A stretch of DNA of 21,063 nt from Actinomycetes bacterium (GTDB lineage Bacteria > Actinomycetota > Actinomycetes > Actinomycetales > Demequinaceae): positions 1 through 21,063 of the forward strand of contig JAEYUX010000063.1 in assembly GCA_023432235.1 (NCBI GenBank). Reading direction: 5' to 3'. Shown here one piece after another: positions 6,877-14,218 of the stretch. Every line of letters begins with the position of its first letter. Position 1 is the first letter of the stretch. Under the pieces are notes generated by a model. The model did not search any database and was not told where the DNA came from. It saw only the letters and a list, made by a program, of their open reading frames with translations. The translations under genes and the position numbers were made by a program.

Positions 6877-7755
6877 CTACTGAGCGATGCGCTCCGCACG
6901 CTCGACGACGTTCGCAAGGAGCATCGCTCGCGTCATCGGTCCAACCCCACCGGGGTTCGGCGAGTACCACGACGCCTTGTCCCGAGCGTCGGCCGCAATA
7001 TCCCCTGCGACCTTCGCCTTTCCCGTCTCTGGATCGGTCACCCGGCTCACGCCCACATCGATGAGGACGGCACCGTCCTTCACCATGTCAGCCGTAACGA
7101 TGCCGGGCACGCCAGCAGCGGCAACGATGACATCGGCCTGACGCGTCAGCTCCGCGAGGTCCTGCGTTCCGGTGTGGCACAGGGTCACCGTCGCGTTCAC
7201 TGCCTTGCGGGTGAGGATGAGGCCGATGCTGCGACCCACCGTGGTACCGCGGCCAATGACCACCACGTGCTTGCCGCGCAACGACACCCCGTGACGCTCA
7301 ATAAGCTCGATAATGCCCTTCGGCGTGCATGGCAGCGGGCTGTCGATCTCCTCATTCACGCGCAACACCAACCGCCCCAGGTTGGTGGGATGAAGACCGT
7401 CCGCGTCTTTGTCAGGATCGATGAGTTCGAGAACACGGTGAGTGTCGATGCCTTCAGGCAGCGGCAACTGCACAATGAAGCCCGTGCACGCGGGGTTCTC
7501 ATTGAGCCGGCGCACCGCCGCCTCAATCTCGTCTTGCGTTGCCGTCGCCGGAAGATCCTCACGAATCGAGGAAATGCCGACCTCGGCGCAGTCCTTGTGC
7601 TTGCCGGCGACGTACCAGGTTGAGCCCGGGTCTTCGCCCACGAGGATGGTGCCGAGGCCGGGGACGACGCCACGCTCAGCGAGCGCCGTCACCCGTGCCG
7701 TCAGTTCCGCCTTGATCGCAGCGGCGGTCGCCGCGCCGTCGAGCCGTTCCGCCAT
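6877..7755 (-). CDS. folD: Bifunctional methylenetetrahydrofolate dehydrogenase / methenyltetrahydrofolate cyclohydrolase
   Basis: This 292-residue enzyme converts 5,10-methylene-THF through 5,10-methenyl-THF to 10-formyl-THF with NADP+. Family motifs are seen in order: the catalytic Tyr48 and Lys52 in STWYVAGKHKDC (45-56), QLPLPEGID (96-104), DKDADGLHPTN (115-125), the nucleotide-binding GRGTTVGRS (168-176), and the C-terminal PNPGGVGPMTRAMLL (266-280). Length is normal. The start ATG overlaps the stop of glyA by one base (TAATG), so the two genes form a translationally coupled operon behind the ZTP riboswitch. Together GlyA and FolD turn serine-derived carbon into the 10-formyl-THF used by PurN and PurH, which are encoded at the other end of the window. 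Confidence 0.96.
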   Translation of the reverse strand: MAERLDGAATAAAIKAELTARVTALAERGVVPGLGTILVGEDPGSTWYVAGKHKDCAEVGISSIREDLPATATQDEIEAAVRRLNENPACTGFIVQLPLPEGIDTHRVLELIDPDKDADGLHPTNLGRLVLRVNEEIDSPLPCTPKGIIELIERHGVSLRGKHVVVIGRGTTVGRSIGLILTRKAVNATVTLCHTGTQDLAELTRQADVIVAAAGVPGIVTADMVKDGAVLIDVGVSRVTDPETGKAKVAGDIAADARDKASWYSPNPGGVGPMTRAMLLANVVERAERIAQ

Positions 7756-9053
7756 TACTGGGACAAGCCCGGGTAGAGCGGGAAGTCAGCAGCCAACTTC
7801 GCGACCCGCGCACGGAGAGCGTCGACATCGGCGCCACCCTTGAGTGCCTGCGCGATGATGTCGGCCACCTCGGTGAACTCGTTTGCACCAAAACCGCGGC
7901 TTGCGAGAGCCGGGGTGCCGATGCGCACACCGGACGTGACCATCGGCGGGCGGGGGTCAAAGGGCACTGCGTTGCGGTTGACGGTGATGCCTACCTCATG
8001 GAGGAGGTCCTGAGCCTCTTGGCCGTTCATCTGCGAGTTGCGCAGGTCCGCGAGCACCAAGTGGACGTCGGTGCCGCCGGTGACAACATTGACGCCCGCC
8101 TCGATTGCATCGGGAGCGGTTAGACGCTCGGCGACAATTCGCGCGCCCTCAAGGACGCGAGCCTGACGCTCCTTGAACTCCTCGCCCGCAGCCACCTTGA
8201 GGGCGACGGCTTTGGCGGCGATCACGTGCATGAGCGGGCCGCCCTGCTGGCCCGGGAACACCGCGGAGTTGAGTTTCTTCGCAAGCGCCTCGTCCCGCGA
8301 CACGATGAGTCCGGAGCGAGGGCCGCCGATGGTCTTGTGGATCGTCGTCGAGACAACGTCCGAGTGCGGCACCGGGCTGGGGTGCAGGCCAGCGGCAACG
8401 AGGCCTGCAAAGTGGGCCATGTCGGTCCACAGCGCGGCGCCCACCTCATCAGCAATGGAACGGAAGGCCGCAAAGTCGAGGTGACGGGGGTATGCCGACC
8501 ATCCCGCGATGATGACGTCGGGGCGCTCGGCGAGCGCCTGCTCGCGGACCTGGTCCATCTCAATGCGGTGCGTCTGCTCGTCAAGACCGTATGCCGCGAC
8601 CTCATAAAGCTTGCCCGAGAAGTTGAGCTTCATGCCGTGCGTGAGGTGGCCACCGTGCGCAAGCGAGAGGCCCATGATCTTCTGGCCAGGGTTGATGAGC
8701 GCGTGGAGCACCGCAGCGTTCGCGGTCGCACCCGAGTGGGGCTGGACGTTCGCGTATGCGGCACCAAAGAGGCTCTTGGCACGGTCGATCGCCAGCTCTT
8801 CGGCGATGTCGACAACTTCGCAGCCACCGTAGTAACGCTTGCCTGGGTAGCCTTCGGCGTACTTGTTGGTGAGCACCGAGCCCTGTGCCTGCAGCACGGC
8901 GCGCGGCACAAAGTTCTCAGACGCAATCATCTCGAGGTAATCGCGCTGACGGTCGAGCTCCTGCTCCAATACGGAGGCAATCTCAGGGTCGAGCTCAGCG
9001 AGGCTGGCGTTCATGATCTGCTGCGTGGCAGAGGAGGTCGCGGTGTCGGTCAT
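7755..9053 (-). CDS. glyA: Serine hydroxymethyltransferase
   Basis: This 432-residue PLP enzyme interconverts serine and glycine and loads 5,10-methylene-THF. Visible hallmarks are SENFVP (45-50), GKRYYGGCE (71-79), the cofactor-stacking region HSGATAN (106-112), Asp211 and His214 in DMAHFAGL, and the Schiff-base Lys240 in TTIHKTIGGPRSG (236-248), a variant of the canonical HKTLRGPRGG. C-terminal RIGTPA (377-382) is present. The ATG at 9053 is chosen over the upstream in-frame ATG at 9068 because AAGGA sits at proper spacing before it. The leader carries a ZTP riboswitch, which would raise expression when ZTP signals low 10-formyl-THF. folD follows with a one-base overlap. Confidence 0.96.
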   Translation of the reverse strand: MTDTATSSATQQIMNASLAELDPEIASVLEQELDRQRDYLEMIASENFVPRAVLQAQGSVLTNKYAEGYPGKRYYGGCEVVDIAEELAIDRAKSLFGAAYANVQPHSGATANAAVLHALINPGQKIMGLSLAHGGHLTHGMKLNFSGKLYEVAAYGLDEQTHRIEMDQVREQALAERPDVIIAGWSAYPRHLDFAAFRSIADEVGAALWTDMAHFAGLVAAGLHPSPVPHSDVVSTTIHKTIGGPRSGLIVSRDEALAKKLNSAVFPGQQGGPLMHVIAAKAVALKVAAGEEFKERQARVLEGARIVAERLTAPDAIEAGVNVVTGGTDVHLVLADLRNSQMNGQEAQDLLHEVGITVNRNAVPFDPRPPMVTSGVRIGTPALASRGFGANEFTEVADIIAQALKGGADVDALRARVAKLAADFPLYPGLSQ

Positions 9054-9106
9054 CGCTGTCCTTCGCATCGGTCGGCGGCGGGCGCCGAGGTGGAGTGTTC
9101 GGCGAC

Positions 9107-9204
9107 CGTGGCCCAGGCGTACGACCGTGGTCTGACGTCACCACGCGAAGCGGCACGTCGAGTCGCTCCCTCGCGGTAAACCGCGTGCGCCAGTCGCGAC
9201 CCGG
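9107..9204 (-). promoter_or_regulatory. ZTP (pfl motif) riboswitch in the glyA leader
   Basis: The minus strand carries both conserved halves of the pfl motif. The first is GGGTCGCGACTGGCG (9202-9188), followed by a GCGG-TTTA-CCGC hairpin and GGGAGCGAC. The second is CGCCTGGGC (9119-9111), whose CGCC can pair with GGCG of the first half. The P3-like stem GCGAC/GTCGT closes before it. The variable insert forms its own hairpin (GACGT with ACGTC). ZTP/ZMP (AICAR phosphates) accumulates when 10-formyl-THF is scarce, and this riboswitch class controls one-carbon genes such as glyA and folD. The last conserved block is about 57 bases before the glyA ATG. In between, CGGTCG (9106-9101 region) can pair with CGACCG just upstream of the start region, so control of translation is likely; no U-tract terminator is seen. 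Confidence 0.88.
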
Positions 9205-9206
9205 TC

Positions 9207-9212
9207 AGTGTA
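9207..9212 (-). promoter_or_regulatory. Putative -10 box of the glyA-folD promoter
   Basis: On the minus strand TACACT lies just before the ZTP aptamer. This would start the transcript at about 9200, at the edge of P1. A -35 at 17-base spacing (TAGAGG) is weak. Confidence 0.45.
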
Positions 9213-9272
9213 TCCGAAAGCACTCCCCTCCTCTAGACCTGGCACCTGGCCAACGACTCTTCTGACAGGAGC

Positions 9273-9299
9273 TGGAATCTTCGCGTCACCTGCCGATGA
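9273..9299 (+). promoter_or_regulatory. Possible sigma-28 (FliA/WhiG-type) promoter of the chemoreceptor gene
   Basis: GCCGATGA at 9292-9299 matches seven of eight bases of the flagellar sigma -10 element GCCGATAA. The expected start site (about 9306) leaves a short leader containing the GAGGAGG ribosome site. The -35 region at the expected distance (TGGAATCT at 9273-9280) matches TAAAGTTT in only four of eight bases, so this is suggestive only. Confidence 0.35.
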
Positions 9300-9324
9300 G
9301 GCATGCGAGGGGCGAGGAGGTTTC

Positions 9325-11262
9325 ATGCTCAGGTTGTCGCGCCCTCAAGTGACGACGGCACCCCGCGCTTTATGGCGCGCGTTATCGCCGCGACGAATCA
9401 TGGCCGCTCCTGCCCTCTTTGCGAGGGCGCTGAGCCATCCGGGCAGGTTGAGCGCGCGTGCACTGTCATCCGTGGCGATGTGGATTCGCTTGACCGCGCT
9501 CGTCGCGTTGCTCGTCATTCCGACGCTTGTCGCCGCGACCTTCTATCTGTCCGTCACGCGTGAGCAAATGTCGCTCAATGCGCTCGAACGAGCGGGACTT
9601 GACGTCATCGAGCCGGCCCTCATCGCGATGGGCACCACTCTCACCGGCACCGAACCCGACCTCGACGCCATTACCGCGGCGGTCGACGCGCATCCTGAAC
9701 TTGGCGTCGGCGACGTGTGGGAGGAGATCTCGTCCCGGGCGGTGGACGTGAGTACCGAGTCGGGCAGGTCATCGCTGGCTCTTCGTCTACACACGTTTAT
9801 CGAGGAGGTGGGAGATCGCTCGCGCCTCATCATGGATCCATCGTTGGACGCCCATTACGTCATTTCGATTGTCGTCATTCAGCTTCCCGAGGCTCTCGAT
9901 GTCGTGTCGGACGCGGCGGTCCCCGTAACGAGCGCATCCGCCTCCGGCAAGATCACAATCCACGCCGCCACGCTGTCCTCCCTTGCGACATCAATCCGGG
10001 ACAACGAGCAGACCGCGTTGTCATACACCACCGACCCGCAGCTCGCGGGTGACCTTAACCGCCTGGCATCGATCGCCGATGACTTGCGCGCCGCCGCCAC
10101 CACGTTGGCGTCAATGTCGAATAACAACGACGTCACCGTTGACCCCCGTTCGGTTGGTCAGCGCGTCGCGGACTTCACCCCACAGGCAATCGGCGCCATC
10201 GACCGCATCATCGCGGAGCGCAACTCTGGCGTTGAAGCCGGGGTCAGGATCGCCGTTGGCACGATCGGCGCAAGTCTCTTTGTCGCTCTCGCCTGGGCAG
10301 CCGTGGTTCTCCTCGCCACGCGCACAAATGTCAACGACCTCATCGGCGCGATGTCGCGCCTTGCCAAGAGAGACCTCACCCCGTCTCGTGTGCCCTCCGG
10401 CAAGGACGAATTTGGTCGTCTCGGCACCCAACTCGAGACTGCGCGGCAGGACTTGGCCGACGCTTTTGCGGCGTTGGCTCGTCAGGCACAGCGAGTGGCA
10501 GGAGCGTCGGAGCAGGTCACCGCCACCACCGAAGTGGTGCACGGCTCTGCACGTGACACGTTGTCGCTCACGCGCGAGACGGCATCCGAGGTGACGGGCG
10601 TGGAGCGCCTGCTCGAGGGCGTCGCCGCATCGGGGCACAGCCTCGACAACGCGACCGATGATGTGACGCGCGGCATTCAGCGCGTCAATGACTCGTCGCA
10701 GCGCGTCTACGACGAGATCGAGGCTGCGGTGGCCCGCGCCGAAGTCCTCGGCCGCTCGTCGCAAGGAATTGCTGCGTCGGTCGAGGCGATCACCGCAATC
10801 GCAGCACAAACGCGACTCCTTGCTCTCAATGCGTCAATCGAGGCGGCCCGTGCAGGAGACGCAGGTAAGGGCTTCGCGGTGGTTGCGCAAGAAGTCGAAG
10901 TGTTGGCGAGCCAGTCCCGTGACGCTTCGGCCGCGATCGGATCCGTAGCGGCTGAACAGCATGCCGAGATTTCGACGGTTGTTGACGCGTTGCGCCGCGC
11001 GCAGGTCGCTGTCAATGAGGCGGCACATGCACACGACACGATGTCCGCTGCGGCGACTCAACAACGCACATCGGTTCAAGAGATATCTCGGTCCATCGGC
11101 GGCACCGTTGACGCCACAACCAGGATCACTGCTCAAGCCGAGCGGGTTGCCTCGGAGGCGGACGGAACTGCCACAACGATGCAGGAGCTACGCGGTGCGG
11201 CGGAAGAGCTCGATGTCATCGCCCGCACTCTCGCCGAGCAGGTCAACCAGTTCCGCTTCTGA
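9325..11262 (+). CDS. Methyl-accepting chemotaxis protein (membrane chemoreceptor)
   Basis: This 645-residue receptor has a long basic cytosolic N-terminus, TM1 at about 53-72, and an extracytoplasmic helical sensor of about 235 residues containing DPSLDAHYVISIVVIQLPEA. TM2 follows at about 307-330, then a HAMP domain (about 331-380; RDLTPSRVPSGKDEFGRLG) and a coiled-coil signalling domain. The kinase-control hairpin IAAQTRLLALNASIEAARAG (about 491-510) continues into GKGFAVVAQEVEVLA. The D..LD..Y pattern resembles sensor modules of other actinobacterial receptors; the ligand is unknown. The protein ends at QFRF with no pentapeptide tether for CheR/CheB. GAGGAGG four bases upstream fixes the ATG at 9325. 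No che or flagellar genes lie in the window, but its presence implies a motile or chemosensory organism. It converges on the DUF4190 gene with a six-base gap. Confidence 0.92.
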   Translation: MLRLSRPQVTTAPRALWRALSPRRIMAAPALFARALSHPGRLSARALSSVAMWIRLTALVALLVIPTLVAATFYLSVTREQMSLNALERAGLDVIEPALIAMGTTLTGTEPDLDAITAAVDAHPELGVGDVWEEISSRAVDVSTESGRSSLALRLHTFIEEVGDRSRLIMDPSLDAHYVISIVVIQLPEALDVVSDAAVPVTSASASGKITIHAATLSSLATSIRDNEQTALSYTTDPQLAGDLNRLASIADDLRAAATTLASMSNNNDVTVDPRSVGQRVADFTPQAIGAIDRIIAERNSGVEAGVRIAVGTIGASLFVALAWAAVVLLATRTNVNDLIGAMSRLAKRDLTPSRVPSGKDEFGRLGTQLETARQDLADAFAALARQAQRVAGASEQVTATTEVVHGSARDTLSLTRETASEVTGVERLLEGVAASGHSLDNATDDVTRGIQRVNDSSQRVYDEIEAAVARAEVLGRSSQGIAASVEAITAIAAQTRLLALNASIEAARAGDAGKGFAVVAQEVEVLASQSRDASAAIGSVAAEQHAEISTVVDALRRAQVAVNEAAHAHDTMSAAATQQRTSVQEISRSIGGTVDATTRITAQAERVASEADGTATTMQELRGAAEELDVIARTLAEQVNQFRF

Positions 11263-11268
11263 CCCGGG

Positions 11269-11592
11269 TCACTCTCCTGGCGCCGGGAGATCGTGCCAGA
11301 CCACGGCGGCGGAATCCGCCGATTGTGAGAAGGCAAAACCTGTCCACATGAACATGGCGAACACGATGCCAATGACGAATGCAAGGGCCCCGGTAATGAG
11401 GCCCGTCGCGGACTTGCCATCGAGGCCGCCGCGATGGACCGCGATCCACCCAAGGATCATGGCGAGGAGACCCAGAATGAGCCCTCCCACGAGCGTCATA
11501 AGGGCGATGATCCCAATCACCATCGAGGCCGTTGCAAAGCCCTGTCCGTGACGCTTGATCTTGCGCGGACTTGACGGCGAGGACGGGCTCAT
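11269..11592 (-). CDS. Short DUF4190-type two-helix membrane protein
   Basis: This is a 107-residue protein with a Ser/Pro-rich, basic N-terminus (1-17) and a DUF4190-like pair of hydrophobic hairpins (GFATASMVIGIIALMTLVGG at 18-37 onward, then LDGKSATGLITGALAFVIG at 57-75). A short polar tail follows. It is clearly a paralogue of the neighbouring upstream gene's membrane region: both share the GxATASMxIGI, LGxxAxILG and GKSxTGxITGA patterns. It starts 13 bases after the stop of that gene with only a weak ribosome site, so translation probably depends on re-initiation. Function of the family is not known. The start at 11592 is the most likely, but other starts in frame upstream would overlap the longer paralogue. 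Confidence 0.7.
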   Translation of the reverse strand: MSPSSPSSPRKIKRHGQGFATASMVIGIIALMTLVGGLILGLLAMILGWIAVHRGGLDGKSATGLITGALAFVIGIVFAMFMWTGFAFSQSADSAAVVWHDLPAPGE

Positions 11593-11605
11593 GCCGATGG
11601 CGCCA

Positions 11606-12652
11606 CTACTTCCACCTGAAGGTTTCCTCAAAGCGGGTGAGCACGTCCTCCCACGCATTGACCCATTCGATCTCGTTGTGGACCGCGCCGACAAAATACT
11701 CGGCGCCGCCAGCAGCGTCGTACGCCTGTGGTGCTTGCATCACGTAGTAGCGGAAGTTCTCGGCGCCCGCCACGACGCAAACGAGGGCGTAGGCGGGCTG
11801 ACCGTCGATCGTGGTCTGGTTGACAGACATGACGTCGACCCCGATGGCGGGCAAGTACTCCTCAGCGATGGCGGTCGCCAGCGAGTCGAGGTCCGTCGCT
11901 TCGTATTGCTCGAACGCCTCCTCTGAAACGCCACCCACGACGATCCCCGCCCCCGCACCGCCGCTACCGAACAACTTGATGGTGTACGGATCGGCCGACG
12001 ACGTTTCCCACCACAGCTCGTGGGCAGCGTCGCAGGTCTCGGGCTCACCCTGAAGCACCCACCATGGCGCGCCGTCGAAGGTGAAGCACGGAGTATCGAC
12101 GGCGGCGCCTTCGTAGATCCCGTCCCACACGCCACTCGGGTTCATTTCTGCGGCATAGGCCTCATATGCGGTGTCGTACTGCGAAGCCGCAACGCTCTCT
12201 TCTGTAGCAAACGCCGGTGATGAAACGTCGGACGCGACGACATCGTCCGGAATGTCGATGAGTTCCTCGATAGGCCTATCCAGAATCGGGTCTTCATCTG
12301 CGGCTGCGAGAAAACCCACCACCATCGCGAACGCGATCCCTGCGCCGATGAGAAAGCCCACCGCGCCCGTAATGATGCCTGTGATCGACTTGCCTTCGAA
12401 TCCACCCTTTCGGGCAGCGACAAGTCCAAGAATGATGGCGACCGGACCGAGAAGGACGCCGCCAATGCACGTGACGAGCGTCACGATGCCGATGATCATC
12501 GAAGCCGTAGCCATCCCTGAGCCGGGGCGCGGCGGGCGGGGCATGCCCGGTTGCGGCGGCAGGGCTCCTCCGGGTGGCGGACCACCGTACGGCTGAGACC
12601 CGCCGTGTGAAGGAACATCACCAAACGGTGGAGGCGGTGGAAGGGTCGTCAT
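11606..12652 (-). CDS. DUF4190 membrane protein with large extracytoplasmic domain
   Basis: This 348-residue protein has a Pro/Gly-rich cytosolic N-terminus (1-46, PPPPPFGD...GGPPPGG), the DUF4190 membrane unit (about 47-117: GMATASMIIGI, ILGLVAARKGGFEGKSITGIITGA), and an acidic C-terminal domain (about 118-348) that should lie outside the membrane. That domain contains Trp-rich APWWVLQG, three Cys (in DTPCF, PETCD, LVCVV) and a basic FRWK end. I recognise no catalytic motif in it; it could be a ligand-binding or stress-sensing domain. GAGGA six bases upstream supports the ATG at 12652. It lies 31 bases behind the GNAT gene and 13 bases before its short paralogue, so the three probably form one transcript. 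Confidence 0.8.
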   Translation of the reverse strand: MTTLPPPPPFGDVPSHGGSQPYGGPPPGGALPPQPGMPRPPRPGSGMATASMIIGIVTLVTCIGGVLLGPVAIILGLVAARKGGFEGKSITGIITGAVGFLIGAGIAFAMVVGFLAAADEDPILDRPIEELIDIPDDVVASDVSSPAFATEESVAASQYDTAYEAYAAEMNPSGVWDGIYEGAAVDTPCFTFDGAPWWVLQGEPETCDAAHELWWETSSADPYTIKLFGSGGAGAGIVVGGVSEEAFEQYEATDLDSLATAIAEEYLPAIGVDVMSVNQTTIDGQPAYALVCVVAGAENFRYYVMQAPQAYDAAGGAEYFVGAVHNEIEWVNAWEDVLTRFEETFRWK

Positions 12653-12683
12653 TGGTCCTCAGGTTCGCTCGGCGTCGCGGGTA

Positions 12684-13187
12684 CTACGCGTCGTCGACGA
12701 TGTTGCCGGCTTCAAGAATCTTGCGCAGGTACGCATACGTGAGGTCTCCCGAGACCTCATCAAATTGGTGCTCGTAACCCGCCTTGTTGTAGAGCGCGAT
12801 GTTGTGCTTCGAGTTCTGGCCCGTGAACACCCACACCTCGGTCGTGTCCTCCGGCAAGTAGCCCAGCACGGCAAAGAGGAGTTTGGTGCCGATGCCGCGC
12901 CCCTGCAGGTCCGGTACCACTGCCAAACGCCCAATGGTCGCCTTGGCGCCCTCAAGCCCCACGCGAATCGAGCCGACCAAGCGGTGGTCAATCCACGCGC
13001 CGAGCGTCACGACGTCGTCACGCTGGATGTCCTCGATCAGTTCTTCGTATGTCTGCGTCAAGGCGGGGATATGCGGATCGTTGTACAGCTGCGCCTCCAC
13101 CACGAAGGCCGCGCGTCGCACGGTTAATAGCTCGCCAGCGTTCGCGATGTCCATTCGCTCGATTCGCACGTCAACGTCGTCACTCAT
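12684..13187 (-). CDS. GNAT-family N-acetyltransferase
   Basis: This 167-residue protein has the GNAT fold: motif A strand and pyrophosphate loop IGRLAVVPDLQGRGIGTKLL (85-104) with QGRGIG (95-100) binding acetyl-CoA, and the motif B-like region NIALYNKAGYEH (129-140). The N-terminal part (RAAFVVEAQLY) resembles acetyltransferases acting on small amines or on protein termini, but the substrate cannot be named. It is divergent from purU, 49 bases apart. A CACCAT hexamer sits six bases before the ATG, consistent with a leaderless transcript. It is the first gene of a probable operon with the two DUF4190 genes. Confidence 0.88.
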   Translation of the reverse strand: MSDDVDVRIERMDIANAGELLTVRRAAFVVEAQLYNDPHIPALTQTYEELIEDIQRDDVVTLGAWIDHRLVGSIRVGLEGAKATIGRLAVVPDLQGRGIGTKLLFAVLGYLPEDTTEVWVFTGQNSKHNIALYNKAGYEHQFDEVSGDLTYAYLRKILEAGNIVDDA

Positions 13188-13190
13188 GCG

Positions 13191-13229
13191 CCTATGGTGT
13201 CAGGGATTGAGCCCCAAGACGACTACCGT
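13191..13229. promoter_or_regulatory. Divergent promoter region of the GNAT operon and purU
   Basis: On the plus strand TACCGT (13224-13229) ends seven bases before the GTG start of purU at 13237. On the minus strand CACCAT ends six bases before the GNAT ATG at 13187 (hexamer at about 13194-13199). Only 49 bases separate the two start codons, so the promoters must share their upstream DNA and one regulator could affect both. Confidence 0.35.
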
Positions 13230-13236
13230 GGGGGCT

Positions 13237-14091
13237 GTGTCCACAGAACCGACCGCCTGGGTGCTTTCGTTGTCCTGCCCCGACCGACCGGGGATCGTTC
13301 ACGCCGTCTCGGGTGTGCTCGCCGAAAACGGCGGCAACATCACCGAGTCACAGCAGTTTGGCGATCCCGACACCGGCTTGTTCTTCATGCGAGTCGAGTT
13401 CGCCTCGCCCGCAGGCAAAGCCGTGCTCGATGAGGCCTTCGCCGACCTTGCCGCACGTTTTGGAATGACGCTGAACCTCGACGTTGCTGGGCGCAAGATG
13501 CGCACCATTGTCATGGTGTCGAAGGCCGCTCACTGCATCAACGATCTTCTCTTCCGTGAGCGCAATGGTTCACTGCCGGTCGAAATCGTCGCCGTTGTCG
13601 GAAACCACGCAACGCTCAAGCCGCTCGCTGAGTTCTACGGCAAGCGCTTCATCCACCTGCCAGTGACGCCCGAGACCAAACCCGCTGCCGAGCAAGAGTT
13701 GCTCAACCTCGTCGACACGCTCGACGCGGAGCTCGTGGTGCTCGCGCGCTACATGCAGATTCTGTCGCCGCACCTGTGCGAGCAACTCAAGGGTCGCGCC
13801 ATCAACATCCACCACTCGTTCCTGCCCAGCTTCAAGGGCGCTCGCCCGTACTTCCAGGCGCACGATCGCGGCGTCAAGCTCATTGGCGCAACGGCTCACT
13901 ACGTGACCGCGGACCTTGATGAAGGCCCGATCATCGAGCAGGACGTCGATCGAGTCGATCACACATACACGCCCGAGTCGCTGACTGCGATTGGTGCGGA
14001 CGTGGAGCGTCGCGCTCTTGCGCGCGCCGTTCATTGGCATGCAGAGCATCGCGTGTTGCTTGACGGTCACCGCACCATCGTCTTCAGTTGA
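13237..14091 (+). CDS. purU: Formyltetrahydrofolate deformylase
   Basis: This 284-residue enzyme hydrolyses 10-formyl-THF to THF and formate, balancing the one-carbon pool. It has an N-terminal ACT regulatory domain (about 7-85: VLSLSCPDRPGIVHAVSG, ENGGNITESQQFGD), which in E. coli responds to Met and Gly, followed by a formyltransferase-fold hydrolase domain. Catalytic residues are Asn190 and His192 in AINIHHSFLPSFKG and Asp228 in LDEGPIIEQ. Length matches PurU (about 280). The start is taken as GTG at 13237, because the preceding codons diverge from the family and a -10-like TACCGT lies seven bases upstream. PurU together with riboswitch-controlled glyA-folD and with purN/purH makes this window rich in 10-formyl-THF enzymes. 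Confidence 0.95.
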   Translation: MSTEPTAWVLSLSCPDRPGIVHAVSGVLAENGGNITESQQFGDPDTGLFFMRVEFASPAGKAVLDEAFADLAARFGMTLNLDVAGRKMRTIVMVSKAAHCINDLLFRERNGSLPVEIVAVVGNHATLKPLAEFYGKRFIHLPVTPETKPAAEQELLNLVDTLDAELVVLARYMQILSPHLCEQLKGRAINIHHSFLPSFKGARPYFQAHDRGVKLIGATAHYVTADLDEGPIIEQDVDRVDHTYTPESLTAIGADVERRALARAVHWHAEHRVLLDGHRTIVFS

Positions 14092-14150
14092 TCGAGAGGC
14101 TTCGCTTTCGCGGCGCACCGCGCTTTTTCCTCACGACTCTCGACTTTTTT
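14092..14150 (+). terminator. Nested intrinsic terminator after purU
   Basis: A short GC stem CGCGG-CGCA-CCGCG (14109-14122) is followed by CTTTTT (14123-14128). Around it, TCGAGAG (14092-14098) can pair with CTCTCGA (14137-14143), which is followed by CTTTTTT (14144-14150). Two alternative U-tract terminators therefore sit within 60 bases, ending the purU transcript before the lipoprotein gene. Confidence 0.65.
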
Positions 14151-14169
14151 CCGCCCGCTCCCCTAGTCT
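14140..14169 (+). promoter_or_regulatory. Weak candidate promoter of the lipoprotein gene
   Basis: TCGACT (14140-14145) and TAGTCT (14164-14169) are spaced by 18 bases, upstream of the lipoprotein ribosome site. The matches to consensus are modest and the -35 overlaps the terminator stem, so this is tentative. Confidence 0.2.
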
Positions 14170-14218
14170 TTGCGCCAAGTCGGCACTGTAGGGGTGGCGC
14201 TTGAACGGGGAGAGCGTC

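Larger units (their letters stand above)
9054..9324. other. Divergent glyA / chemoreceptor intergenic region
   Basis: This is the longest gap in the window (271 bases). On the minus strand it holds the glyA promoter, a ZTP riboswitch aptamer and about 50 bases of expression platform. On the plus strand it holds a sigma-28-like -10 element and the chemoreceptor ribosome-binding site. No small ORF with a good ribosome site was seen. Confidence 0.8.

Noticed and set aside
6757..7623. Plus-strand open frame of 288 codons across xth and folD
   Set aside because: It is antisense to two well-supported genes and has no domain or ribosome site.
8226..9179. Plus-strand open frame of 317 codons antisense to glyA and its leader
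   Set aside because: It lies opposite glyA and the ZTP riboswitch, with no family signature, so it is a shadow.
11272..11292. Hairpin-like TCTCC/GGAGA just after the chemoreceptor stop
   Set aside because: It is inside the DUF4190 coding end, has no T-tract and a short stem, so I do not call a terminator.
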